NCBI GenBank assembly: GCA_017411715.1
Contig: JAFQPO010000009.1
Coordinates: forward strand, 1-64,000
Source of the DNA: Bacilli bacterium
GTDB taxonomy: Bacteria > Bacillota_I > Bacilli_A > ML615J-28 > CAG-313
Direction: 5' to 3'
DNA length: 64,000 bases
A program made the translations under genes and the position numbers. Shown here piece by piece: positions 50,805-59,643 of this stretch. The notes below the pieces were generated by a model. The model saw only the letters and a program-made list of their open reading frames with translations, did no database searches and had not been told where the DNA came from. Numbering within the stretch: the stretch's first letter is position 1; each line of letters begins with the position of its first letter.

Positions 50805-53426
50805 TTGATTAAAGTAGAAAATCTAACTAAGATTTATCAATCAACTACTAAAAATTATATTGTAGCGCTTGATAATATTAGTTTTAATTTACCTGATCAA
50901 GGAATGATTTTCATTTGTGGAAAAAGTGGAAGTGGGAAAAGTACATTATTAAACCTACTTGCATGCCTTGATACTACTACAAGTGGGAATATCATTGTTG
51001 ATGGCAATAATCTAAATGATTTAGATACTGTTACATTAGATGAATACCGTGCATCACACATTGGATTTATCTTTCAAGATTTCCATTTAATAAATAACTT
51101 AACTGTTGAAGAAAATATCAAACTATCATTAATTTTAAAAGATTCACAAACAAACTATGATATACCTAATATCTTAGAACAGGTGAATTTAAAAGGGTAT
51201 GAAAAAAGATATCCTAAAGAATTATCAGGTGGACAAAAACAAAGGGTTGCGATTGCGAGAAGCTTAATCAAAAATCCTAAATATATATTTGCGGATGAAC
51301 CAACTGGAAATTTAGATTTGGAGATATCAATTCAAATATTAGATTTATTAAAAGAATTATCAAAGGATCGTCTTGTTTTAATTATTTCCCATGACATTAC
51401 CAATGCATACAAATATGGTGATAGAATAATTGAAATAGATGAAGGCAAGATAATTAAAGATGTCGAAAAAACAAATAAAGATTTAGACTTAATAGTGGGA
51501 AATAAAATATATATTCCTACTAATTCTCAATTAACTGATACCGAATTAGAACTAGTAAATCAAAAAATTTCAACTGGTGATTACATTCTTTCCCAAGAAG
51601 ATCGTAGATTTATTCCTTCTACTCAAAATTATGAAGATAGAGAATTAGAAATTAAATCGAGTAAAAAAACAAATATTAAAAATATATATAACCTATCAAA
51701 AACTTTTAGAAGAAAAAATATTGTTCCGACTATTTTCTATTCTGCGGTCTTAGCTGCTTTATTAGTAGTTTTACTGATAACACAAATATTCTTTGCGTTT
51801 GATAATGATGAACTTACTAATCAACAAATTAACACTGAAAGTGGTTTTGCTTTGTATAAAAGAGGAAAGAGCGAAAGTCACTTAGTACCAATTTATGAAC
51901 AAGATATTAAACAGTTTTATGATTTAGGTTATACTGATAATATATATAAACTATATAGTTCAAATATAGCCGCAAAAGAAGCTGAACAATCAATTTTTGA
52001 TGAGCGTCAAAATATTGCTAATAACAATCATTTACGATACGATCTTACGAAGACTCCATTTGTCGTTGCTGGCAAGGGTGTCTTAGAATGTGATTTAGAA
52101 TATCTTAATAAGATATACGGTCAAGATGGTAAACTAAACATTATTGAAGGAAGCTTTGAAGACACAGGAAAGTGTGAATTAATTATTACTGATTACTTTG
52201 CGGACTGCATTAGATATTATAGAGGTTTAACTTATAAACAAATTGTTAAAAAAGACTTGATTGAAATGGATTTAAGTCACTACCGAGTTAAAGCTATCAT
52301 TGACACTGGCTATAAAGAAAGATACAAAGATGTAATTGATGCTGCTCTTGAAATAATTGAAACCGATGATGAAGTTGTTAAGAAAGAAAAAATGAAAGAA
52401 ATTTTCAGTAACGACCAAATATTTGATTTAGAAAGAGAAGTTAATACGCATTTAGCTGTCGCTTATTATATTGATGGTGATTATGTTTCAAGAAAAAAAG
52501 CTGACCGCGATATATCATATATAACATGGTCTATTAATGCACAATTCTACGAAACAAAAAGTAATTTAAGATTAGGTAATCTTCATAAACATGCATATGT
52601 ATGTGATGAAAATTTAAAACCTGGTGAAGTTATGCTTGGAAAACTTAGCTATGATGCTATCTTTGATCAAACAGAGTTTCCAACTCCAACACTTCCTTAC
52701 AGTATTACCTTAACTGATTGTTATGTTTATAATAATTCATCTGTTAAAGAAAAACCTATTGATAAAGACTTAACTTTAGTAGGAGTTAAAGAAGATGATT
52801 TAATTGGTGTTTTCTTATCTCCAGAAGATTACTATGAAGTATACGATTTATCTTTAATGAATTATGGACTATACTTTGATAATACAGAATCTATAATTAA
52901 TATATATACTGATAATAGACAAGACTTAAATTATATGACTCATGATACATTATACAATGCTGCCTATGAAATTAATAGAACTGTCATGATGCTTTCTGAA
53001 ATATTTAATGTTGTAAGAATATTCTTATATTTTATCACTATTATCCTTCTTGTTAATTATGGACAACGTATTATTAAAAGAAAAATATATGAAATTGGTG
53101 TTATTAAAGCACTGGGTGGAAAAAACAAAGATATATTTATTATCATTATTGGACAAGTACTTCTTATGTTAGTATTTGTTGCGGTACTATCAATTTTCCC
53201 TGTCATTACTTTAGATGATTATTTAAATAGTATTTTAGTAAATAGTTATGTTAGTTTTCAACATACTAATATTTTATCTCATGTTACTGTTATTAAATTT
53301 AAACCAGGACTTGTAATACTTACATATAGTATAATCTTCGTATTTACTTTAATATGTTCATCAACACTATTATTTTCACTTAGAAAAATAAAGCCAATTA
53401 ATATTATTAAAAAAGATAAAGACTAA
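50805..53426 (+). CDS. Fused ABC exporter ATPase-permease (MacB/FtsX type)
   Basis: 873 residues beginning at TTG 50805 with a weak RBS. The N-terminal ATPase has Walker A GKSGSGKST (about 41), signature LSGGQKQR, Walker B YIFADEPTGNLD and the H-loop ISHD. A linker (about 225-300) leads to one TM helix (about 305-328), a large extracellular domain (about 330-735) and three C-terminal TM helices with FtsX/MacB features (IKRKIYEIGVIKALGGKNKD). A single half-transporter fusion would dimerise. Substrate is unknown; lipoprotein, peptide or antimicrobial export are options for this family. Confidence 0.88.
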   Translation: MIKVENLTKIYQSTTKNYIVALDNISFNLPDQGMIFICGKSGSGKSTLLNLLACLDTTTSGNIIVDGNNLNDLDTVTLDEYRASHIGFIFQDFHLINNLTVEENIKLSLILKDSQTNYDIPNILEQVNLKGYEKRYPKELSGGQKQRVAIARSLIKNPKYIFADEPTGNLDLEISIQILDLLKELSKDRLVLIISHDITNAYKYGDRIIEIDEGKIIKDVEKTNKDLDLIVGNKIYIPTNSQLTDTELELVNQKISTGDYILSQEDRRFIPSTQNYEDRELEIKSSKKTNIKNIYNLSKTFRRKNIVPTIFYSAVLAALLVVLLITQIFFAFDNDELTNQQINTESGFALYKRGKSESHLVPIYEQDIKQFYDLGYTDNIYKLYSSNIAAKEAEQSIFDERQNIANNNHLRYDLTKTPFVVAGKGVLECDLEYLNKIYGQDGKLNIIEGSFEDTGKCELIITDYFADCIRYYRGLTYKQIVKKDLIEMDLSHYRVKAIIDTGYKERYKDVIDAALEIIETDDEVVKKEKMKEIFSNDQIFDLEREVNTHLAVAYYIDGDYVSRKKADRDISYITWSINAQFYETKSNLRLGNLHKHAYVCDENLKPGEVMLGKLSYDAIFDQTEFPTPTLPYSITLTDCYVYNNSSVKEKPIDKDLTLVGVKEDDLIGVFLSPEDYYEVYDLSLMNYGLYFDNTESIINIYTDNRQDLNYMTHDTLYNAAYEINRTVMMLSEIFNVVRIFLYFITIILLVNYGQRIIKRKIYEIGVIKALGGKNKDIFIIIIGQVLLMLVFVAVLSIFPVITLDDYLNSILVNSYVSFQHTNILSHVTVIKFKPGLVILTYSIIFVFTLICSSTLLFSLRKIKPINIIKKDKD

Positions 53427-53430
53427 ATAA

Positions 53431-53456
53431 AAAGGGTTCATTTTGAACCCTTTTTT
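53431..53456. terminator. Bidirectional terminator between ABC gene and dapF
   Basis: AAAGGGTTCA / TGAACCCTTT stem with A and T runs on both sides, in the 28-base gap of two convergent genes. Confidence 0.8.
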
Positions 53457-54225
53457 AATACTCTTCAGCACTACCTATCATATAGCACTTATCTTCAAGT
53501 TGAATAATTAAATCTCCACCATCATTATGAACAAACACTTTGTTATTTACTTTGCCAAGTGCGTGCGCCACATATGCTGAAGCAGTTGAACCTGTACCAC
53601 AAGCTTTAGTATATCCAACTCCTCTTTCATATGTTTTAACATATATATTATCACTATCAATTACGTTAACAAAATCGATATTAGTAAACTTTTTATATAT
53701 ATTAGATTTTTTTATAACATCAACCATCATATCTAATTTAGTCATGTCATATTCTTCAACAAAGATTACAGAATGATGAGTTCCAATAAAAAGATTATAA
53801 ATTAACATATCTTTTAATAATAATGGAAAGATTTCTTTTTCTGTCATATCCATTTTATTACTATCAATAATTGGATAACCTAAATCAACTTTTACAAGAT
53901 ACGGATTAATTGATAATAACCAAACATTAATCTTTCCAGCAAGAGTTACAACCTCAAACATTTCACCAATCCCTGGATTAATTTTTTGTTCATCTAATAA
54001 ATACTTTATAAATGAACGCATTCCATTTCCACACATTGATCCACGTGAACCATCTCTATTATAAAATACCATCTCAAGAGGATTAAGTTTACAAACAATA
54101 AATCCATCAGTATCATTTTGTTCACATAACTCTTTGGCTAGATTAGTATAATCATCTAATCCTAAATCATCAATAATTGTAAAAGTGTTTAGACAACCAT
54201 GATATTTTTTATTTCTAATAGCCAT
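53455..54225 (-). CDS. dapF: Diaminopimelate epimerase
   Basis: 256 residues from ATG 54225, overlapping the pepF stop by 11 bases; a TTG 24 bases further upstream is less likely since MAIRNKKYHG fits the normal N-terminal strand. The two active-site cysteines are present in GSMCGNGMRSF and YTKACGTGSTAS. The usual GND motif near the N-terminus is changed to CLNTF. It converts LL- to meso-DAP for peptidoglycan and lysine. Presence of DapF implies a meso-DAP wall. Confidence 0.92.
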   Translation of the reverse strand: MAIRNKKYHGCLNTFTIIDDLGLDDYTNLAKELCEQNDTDGFIVCKLNPLEMVFYNRDGSRGSMCGNGMRSFIKYLLDEQKINPGIGEMFEVVTLAGKINVWLLSINPYLVKVDLGYPIIDSNKMDMTEKEIFPLLLKDMLIYNLFIGTHHSVIFVEEYDMTKLDMMVDVIKKSNIYKKFTNIDFVNVIDSDNIYVKTYERGVGYTKACGTGSTASAYVAHALGKVNNKVFVHNDGGDLIIQLEDKCYMIGSAEEY

Positions 54226-55987
54226 ATTTTTCAAATAATACTTTTTCAAGTTCGGCTACTAATTCATCAATTCTTTCAACTACTGCTAAGAAAGCATCAG
54301 TTTTAGTAAAATCAACACCAGCTTCTAAAGCTTGTTCTACTGGATATTTAGATCCACCAGATTTTAATAACTTAGTGTAATTGTTAAATGCATCAACTCC
54401 ACCTGCTTTAACTTGTTTATATAATGCGAAACTTGCGGCAAATGATGTTGCGTATTGATATACATAGAATGGAGTATAGAATAAATGTGGGATGTAAGCC
54501 CAAACATATTTCTTTAGTCCTTCTTTTGTTATATCTAATCCATAATATTGTTTATATAAATCAATCATTATGTTAGATAATACTTCATGATTAATTGGTT
54601 TATTTTGTTCTACTAATTGACTTGCACGAAGTTCATATTCAGCAAATAATGTTTGGCGATAGAAAGTAGAATAAATTTCATCAATTGCTTTTTGAAGTAA
54701 CATTATTTTTTCATCAATAGTCGCGTTACCTGATGCAATAAAATAGTCAAGTAATAAATGTTCATTAAAAGTAGATGCGATTTCCGCAACGAAGATTGTG
54801 TAATCTTGTAACATTGTTGGTTGAGCACTAGATGCATACATTGAATGAATAGAATGTCCTGCTTCATGAGCTACAGTAAATACATCATCAAGAGTATCGC
54901 TATAATTTAATAAGATATATGGATGTAAGTTAGGCATACTTGATGAATATGCGCCACTTCTTTTACCATCTTGTTCATATACATCAACGAATCCATCTTT
55001 TAATACTTCATGAGCTTTTTCTCTAAAATCAGCTGGTGTATTTTTAATTGCTTCAAAGAATATTTCTTTAGCTTCTTCATAAGTATACTTTTTATTTGAA
55101 TGAGCAAGTTCTAGGAAACGATCATATGTATTATGACGAGAAAGTCCTAAATATTTTTTACGTAGTTTAATATACTTTTTCAAAGAAGCATTTTTAGTAG
55201 ATGCAACTTCAACTAAGTTTGTATAAACACTAGTAGGTATATTGTTTCTAAATAAATGACTTTCTAAAATAGATGAATAGTTTCTAGAATCAGCATTAGC
55301 TTTATCTGCTTTAAGAACAGCTTGATAAATATTAGCATATGCATTCTTGTGATCATCATAAAACTTATAAATAGCTTCAAATATTTTTTTACGATCTTTT
55401 GCTGAAGTACTATCAGCAATTAAACCACGCCAGTTACCTTGTGTAACTGGAGTTTTAACTCCATTTAATTTTATATATTCAACTTTTGAATCAGCAACAC
55501 TTAATGAACTATATAATTCTGAACCAGTTCCACTAAGTTCAGAAAAATTAGCTAGAATTTGTTCTCTTTTTTCATCAAGAACATGTTCATTCTTTCTAAA
55601 TAGTTTTTCCATTGAGAATCTAAATTGTTCATGTTTTTTGCTTGAATCGATAAAGCTCATTACTTTTTCATAACCAACTGATAAAATTTCTGGTTCTTCA
55701 AAAGATGTAGCTTGTTGGATCCCCGCAAGTAACATCATGCATTTTTGAACACTAGCGGCTGCAGCGATATCTTTTTTGTTTAAATCACTTCTTAAGTGTG
55801 CGTATTGATACACTCTTGACAATTCACATTCAAACTTTTCTAATAAATCTAAATAAGCAAGGAAAGATTCTTTATCCCCTAGTTTTCCTTTATAAGAAGC
55901 AAATAAGCCTGCATACGCACCAAGTTCATTAAAAGCTTGTTCAAACTCTTCTTCTGTTTTAAATAAATAAGTTAAATCCCACTTCAT
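54215..55987 (-). CDS. pepF: Oligoendopeptidase F
   Basis: 590 residues from ATG 55987, with GGAGG seven bases upstream; an in-frame TTG upstream would begin within the RBS. M3-family zinc motif HEAGH in FTVAHEAGHSIHSMYAS with the downstream Glu in AEIASTFNEHLLL. The N-terminal helical PepF domain and YEEAKEIFFEA are typical. Cytoplasmic oligopeptide degradation. Co-transcribed with dapF. Confidence 0.95.
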   Translation of the reverse strand: MKWDLTYLFKTEEEFEQAFNELGAYAGLFASYKGKLGDKESFLAYLDLLEKFECELSRVYQYAHLRSDLNKKDIAAAASVQKCMMLLAGIQQATSFEEPEILSVGYEKVMSFIDSSKKHEQFRFSMEKLFRKNEHVLDEKREQILANFSELSGTGSELYSSLSVADSKVEYIKLNGVKTPVTQGNWRGLIADSTSAKDRKKIFEAIYKFYDDHKNAYANIYQAVLKADKANADSRNYSSILESHLFRNNIPTSVYTNLVEVASTKNASLKKYIKLRKKYLGLSRHNTYDRFLELAHSNKKYTYEEAKEIFFEAIKNTPADFREKAHEVLKDGFVDVYEQDGKRSGAYSSSMPNLHPYILLNYSDTLDDVFTVAHEAGHSIHSMYASSAQPTMLQDYTIFVAEIASTFNEHLLLDYFIASGNATIDEKIMLLQKAIDEIYSTFYRQTLFAEYELRASQLVEQNKPINHEVLSNIMIDLYKQYYGLDITKEGLKKYVWAYIPHLFYTPFYVYQYATSFAASFALYKQVKAGGVDAFNNYTKLLKSGGSKYPVEQALEAGVDFTKTDAFLAVVERIDELVAELEKVLFEKYGY

Positions 55988-56013
55988 ATATATATCCTCC
56001 AATTCAATTAATA

Positions 56014-56019
56014 CAATTA
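56014..56019 (-). promoter_or_regulatory. -10 box before pepF
   Basis: TATAAT on the minus strand about 30 bases upstream of ATG 55987; the best -35 at 17 bases is a weak TTATAA. Confidence 0.45.
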
Positions 56020-56055
56020 TAACATACTTTTTTATATTTTATAAATTTAAGCAAT

Positions 56056-56082
56056 AAAAAAAGGTTCAATTGAACCTTTTTT
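56056..56082 (-). terminator. Intrinsic terminator after the CxxC-LRR lipoprotein
   Basis: Perfect palindrome AAAAAAGGTTCAATTGAACCTTTTTT directly before the pepF promoter region. Confidence 0.8.
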
Positions 56083-56083
56083 A

Positions 56084-57826
56084 TTATTCTTGATATTTAA
56101 CTTCTTTAATTAAATAAGCAAAGTGTTCATCGAAACCTTCTGGTTTTGAAGAAGTCGCTAATTCTACAGTTAATTGTTTAGAATCTCTAAATGCATAGAA
56201 ACCAACTTCACTAACATTTTGATGTAATTTAACATTAGTTAAATATTTACTAGATGCAAATGCAAGATCTGCAATTTTTGTTACAGATGTAGGAATAGTA
56301 AATTCTTCATTTGTTTTACCTAACGCATATTGAATAAATGTTGATTCATCTTTTGAATATAAATTACCATCTACTGATTTATAATTTTTATTAGCTGATG
56401 CTACATTAATTTCTGTTAAGTTATGGCAACCATAGAATGAAGCTTTTCCAAATGATGTTAAGCTTGCTGGGATATAGAATGTTTCAAGAGCAGTTCTAGT
56501 GAATGCACAAACACCAATTGTTGTTAAAGCACTATCTTCTGGAATGCTAAATAATTTTAAACTTTCCGCATTAATAAAAGCAGAGTTTTCAATTACTTGA
56601 ACTGATTTAGATAAATATACTTTTTCTAAATTACAGCAACCTTCAAATGCATTAGCTCCGATGACAGTTACATTTTCACCCACATAAAGATATTTATATT
56701 TAGCACCTTTAAAGCTTTCTGCTTTAATTTCTTTAATAGGAAGTTTTTCATATTCAGCAGGGATTGATAAAATTTCATCATAGAAACCTTCTTGAACACC
56801 TGTTAAAATATAATATTTTTCATCAGCACTTAATTCATAAATTAATCCATCTGTGTAGTGTTTATAATGACAAACTTCACATTCAGCTTTTCCTTCAACA
56901 TATTTATGGCCTAATGCTTCATGGTCTATTCTTGTGTATTGTTCGCATCTATTACACCAACCTGTAGTATGTCCTTGTTCTAAACATGTAGGTTCAACTA
57001 CAGTTATTGTTTCAGGATCTAAATCATGACCAAGTGCATCAGCAACCTTCACACGAGCTTTAAATACTTGATGACATTCAGCACAGAATATTTCTTCACT
57101 ATATCCATTTTCTGTACATGTTGCTTCTGTTGCTTCATTTACAACGATATCGTGTGGAAGTATTTCTAATACTTCATGTTTTTGATCTCCACATCTTGAG
57201 CAAGTAGAGAAACGATTTCCTTTTTCTTCACATGTAGCTAACTTTTCTTCATTAACTACATAATCATGAGAAAGAGCAGGAATTCTTTCATGATGTAGAT
57301 CATTACATATACTACATAAATATTCTTCACGACCAGCTTCAGTACAAGTTGGTTCTAAACGAGTTAATAATTCATATTTATGTTCAGTAAAATCTAATTC
57401 AACAAGAGGTTTAATTACAACACCTTCACATACAACACTACTTGAATGACCTTTTGCTTTACAAGTAGGTACTAATTTATTTGTAACTTTAACTTCTTTA
57501 TATGTAGCTTTTTCAGAGTTAATTTCTAAATCTTCGCTTCCGCAAACACTACAAGTATGAACTGTTACTACTGGGTATTCATCGCTAATATAATATACTC
57601 CATCTTCAACATAATGATGAGATGCAGAAATTACTTCACTAATTTCTAAATGACATTTTTTACATTCTTTTACTTTTAACCCTGAGGCAATACAATCTGC
57701 TTCTTTTTCTACAACAAAGTCTGTCCATTCATGTGAACATTCTACTGTTGAATCACCACAAGATACTAAAATAAATAGAAAACTGATTAAGCTTAGTACT
57801 ATAAATGCTCCTTTACCAAGTTTCAT
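56084..57826 (-). CDS. Lipoprotein with repeated CxxC units followed by BspA-like leucine-rich repeats
   Basis: 580 residues from ATG 57826 (GGGAGG six bases upstream; an in-frame ATG within the RBS is rejected). Lipobox FILVSC. Residues about 30-325 hold at least six irregular cysteine-pair units of about 40 residues (CKKCHLE, CSVCGSE, CSICNDL, CSRCGDQ, CAECHQV, CNRCEQY, CEVCHYK), each followed by hydrophobic strands, as if small zinc-ribbon or disulfide knuckles. Residues about 360-575 are five to seven BspA-type LRRs. Promoter at 57867-57895. Surface adhesin likely; metal binding is only inferred from cysteine spacing. Confidence 0.82.
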   Translation of the reverse strand: MKLGKGAFIVLSLISFLFILVSCGDSTVECSHEWTDFVVEKEADCIASGLKVKECKKCHLEISEVISASHHYVEDGVYYISDEYPVVTVHTCSVCGSEDLEINSEKATYKEVKVTNKLVPTCKAKGHSSSVVCEGVVIKPLVELDFTEHKYELLTRLEPTCTEAGREEYLCSICNDLHHERIPALSHDYVVNEEKLATCEEKGNRFSTCSRCGDQKHEVLEILPHDIVVNEATEATCTENGYSEEIFCAECHQVFKARVKVADALGHDLDPETITVVEPTCLEQGHTTGWCNRCEQYTRIDHEALGHKYVEGKAECEVCHYKHYTDGLIYELSADEKYYILTGVQEGFYDEILSIPAEYEKLPIKEIKAESFKGAKYKYLYVGENVTVIGANAFEGCCNLEKVYLSKSVQVIENSAFINAESLKLFSIPEDSALTTIGVCAFTRTALETFYIPASLTSFGKASFYGCHNLTEINVASANKNYKSVDGNLYSKDESTFIQYALGKTNEEFTIPTSVTKIADLAFASSKYLTNVKLHQNVSEVGFYAFRDSKQLTVELATSSKPEGFDEHFAYLIKEVKYQE

Positions 57827-57866
57827 TTCTATTCCTCCCATTGATAATTATATCTTCGCATTATTC

Positions 57867-57895
57867 ATTATAACACATTTATTTAAAAAATGCAA
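57867..57895 (-). promoter_or_regulatory. Sigma-A promoter of the CxxC-LRR lipoprotein gene
   Basis: TTGCAT (57890-57895), 17 bases, TATAAT (57867-57872), about 40 bases before ATG 57826. Confidence 0.7.
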
Positions 57896-57924
57896 AAGAA
57901 TGTTTTTTTATTTTTAAAAGTAAG

Positions 57925-57950
57925 AAAAAAGTAGGATTAAATCCTACTTT
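57925..57950 (-). terminator. Intrinsic terminator of the metal/rimM-trmD operon
   Basis: AAAGTAGGATT / AATCCTACTTT stem followed by TTTCTTAC on the minus strand, overlapping the end of the small lipoprotein gene. Confidence 0.75.
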
Positions 57951-58422
57951 AACAGTCGCATCCTTCAGTTCCAGAAACCTCGATTAGTAATTCATCAAAC
58001 AATTTATGCTCTCTAAGTTCTATGTAACTACCAGTGAAATAATATATTTTATTATAGCCATCACTTTCTAACCAACTAGCTACTTCACTTGATTCATTAT
58101 TGCCAGAATCAAATAAGAAAATTGTTTGTTCTTTTTTTGATACGCTTTGTACCCAATATAAGAATTCTTCTTTGTTGCCTTTTTCATAATTATAGTTAAC
58201 CGCATCTAATAAATGATTATACGCATATTCATTTACATTTGTTGTACCATCTACTCCGGTTACTCTTAAGTCAATATATACAACTTCTTCTTTACGATTG
58301 ATTTCATAATCATATATTTTTTTAATGTACTTTTTAGCACTTTTAACTTCCGTTACTGTGCCACAAGAACACAAAAGAAACAATAAACATATGATACTAA
58401 AAATACTAATTGTTTTCTTCAT
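57949..58422 (-). CDS. Rhodanese-fold lipoprotein without catalytic cysteine
   Basis: 157 residues with a lipoprotein signal peptide (lipobox LLCSC, Cys about 20). The rest follows the rhodanese pattern: the first strand VVYIDLRVTG and the active-site region IFLFDSGNNESSEVASWLES with the later strand YNKIYYFTGSY, like the usual CxxGxRS-x-A-x-L helix. The catalytic Cys position holds Asp, so sulfur transfer is unlikely. The start overlaps the trmD stop by 17 bases, so it is translationally coupled to trmD. Role unknown; a binding module on the outer face of the membrane is possible. Confidence 0.7.
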   Translation of the reverse strand: MKKTISIFSIICLLFLLCSCGTVTEVKSAKKYIKKIYDYEINRKEEVVYIDLRVTGVDGTTNVNEYAYNHLLDAVNYNYEKGNKEEFLYWVQSVSKKEQTIFLFDSGNNESSEVASWLESDGYNKIYYFTGSYIELREHKLFDELLIEVSGTEGCDC

Positions 58423-59137
58423 TTTTAATTGCCTCTAACATTTTTAATTCTTCTTTAGAAAGATTAGCTTTTTCAAGTAAATCTGGACGATACTTGTATG
58501 TTCTTTTAATTGATTCATATTTTTTAAATTCTTCGATTTTCGCATGATGTCCTGAAATCAATACATCAGGTACCGCATGCCCATCATAAATAGCCGGACG
58601 AGTATATTGAGGATATTCTAATAAATTATTATTAAATGTTTCATCTTTAATAGAATCACTACTAATAACACCATCAACTAATCTACTAACCGCATCAACA
58701 ATAATCATCGCAGGAGTTTCACCACCGGTTAAAACATAATCACCAATAGATACTTCTTCATCAATATAATGATGAATTCGATCATCTATTCCTTCATAGT
58801 GCCCACATATAATAACAATATGTTCTTTTTCTGAATAAGCTTTCGCAGTTTCTTGATTAAATGTTTTACCAATTGGTGATGTTAAAATTACATGAGCATT
58901 ATCTAAATTAGGGATTGTTTTTAAGGCTAGATGAATTGGTTCAACGCTTATTAACATTCCTGCTCCACCACCATATGCATAATCATCTACTGTGTGATGT
59001 TTGTTAGTTGAGAATTCTCTAAAGTCAATTAGATTAACTTCAATTTGTTTTTTTTCAATTGCTCTTTTAAGAATTGATGATGATAGAATTCCTGTGAACA
59101 TTTCAGGAAATAGTGTTAATATATCAAATCTTATCAT
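58406..59137 (-). CDS. trmD: tRNA (guanine-37-N1)-methyltransferase
   Basis: 243 residues of the SPOUT trefoil-knot family: FDILTLFPEMF, DDYAYGGGAGM, ICGHYEGIDDR, DYVLTGGETPAM and the C-terminal basic helical domain are all present. Methylates G37 of tRNAs to prevent +1 frameshifting. Overlaps rimM by ATGA upstream and the small lipoprotein downstream. Confidence 0.97.
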   Translation of the reverse strand: MIRFDILTLFPEMFTGILSSSILKRAIEKKQIEVNLIDFREFSTNKHHTVDDYAYGGGAGMLISVEPIHLALKTIPNLDNAHVILTSPIGKTFNQETAKAYSEKEHIVIICGHYEGIDDRIHHYIDEEVSIGDYVLTGGETPAMIIVDAVSRLVDGVISSDSIKDETFNNNLLEYPQYTRPAIYDGHAVPDVLISGHHAKIEEFKKYESIKRTYKYRPDLLEKANLSKEELKMLEAIKNEENN

Positions 59138-59643
59138 CTAAGTCCCTCGATTTCATTGATAACAATTTTCTCATCATCAATTAAAATAACAAATTCATTA
59201 ACAAAAGGAATTAATACTTTTTTATCTTCATTAATAACTTCTAAAATAGCTGCTGATGGAACATCGATAACATCAGTAACAGTTCCTAAATATTCATCAT
59301 TTTGATTATAAACTTTTAAACCAATTAAATCATCACAATAATATTCATCATCTTCTAGATCATTTAATTCGCCTCTATTAACATATAACTCTTTACCAAT
59401 AAATTCATTTACTAAATTAATATCATATATATCGTTAAATGTTACAAGAGCCATACCTTTATGAAATCTACATGATGTTATTTTATTTAGAACATATGTG
59501 TTTTTATTCATCTTAACATATAAACTATTTCCAACTTTGAATCTAGCATCAACTGATGATGTGACAATTTGAACCTTAAGTTCTCCTTTAATGCCAAAAG
59601 TTGATGTAATAATACCGACTAATAAATAATTATCTTGACTCAT
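59134..59643 (-). CDS. rimM: 16S rRNA processing protein RimM
   Basis: 169 residues: N-terminal RimM barrel (GIITSTFGIKGELKV, RGELNDLEDDEYYCDDLIG) and C-terminal PRC domain (VYNQNDEYLGTVTDVIDVPS, IPFVNEFV). Aids 30S head maturation around S19. It overlaps the end of the P-type ATPase by TAATG and trmD by ATGA, so its translation is coupled to a metal-ATPase gene. rpsP, its usual neighbour, is absent here. Confidence 0.95.
   Translation of the reverse strand: MSQDNYLLVGIITSTFGIKGELKVQIVTSSVDARFKVGNSLYVKMNKNTYVLNKITSCRFHKGMALVTFNDIYDINLVNEFIGKELYVNRGELNDLEDDEYYCDDLIGLKVYNQNDEYLGTVTDVIDVPSAAILEVINEDKKVLIPFVNEFVILIDDEKIVINEIEGLR

Noticed and set aside
55988-56002. TTG start for pepF, and likewise upstream starts for rplS, GH20 and the LRR lipoprotein at 57841
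   Set aside because: These longer frames run through the ribosome-binding sites; the ATGs directly after the RBS give normal N-termini.
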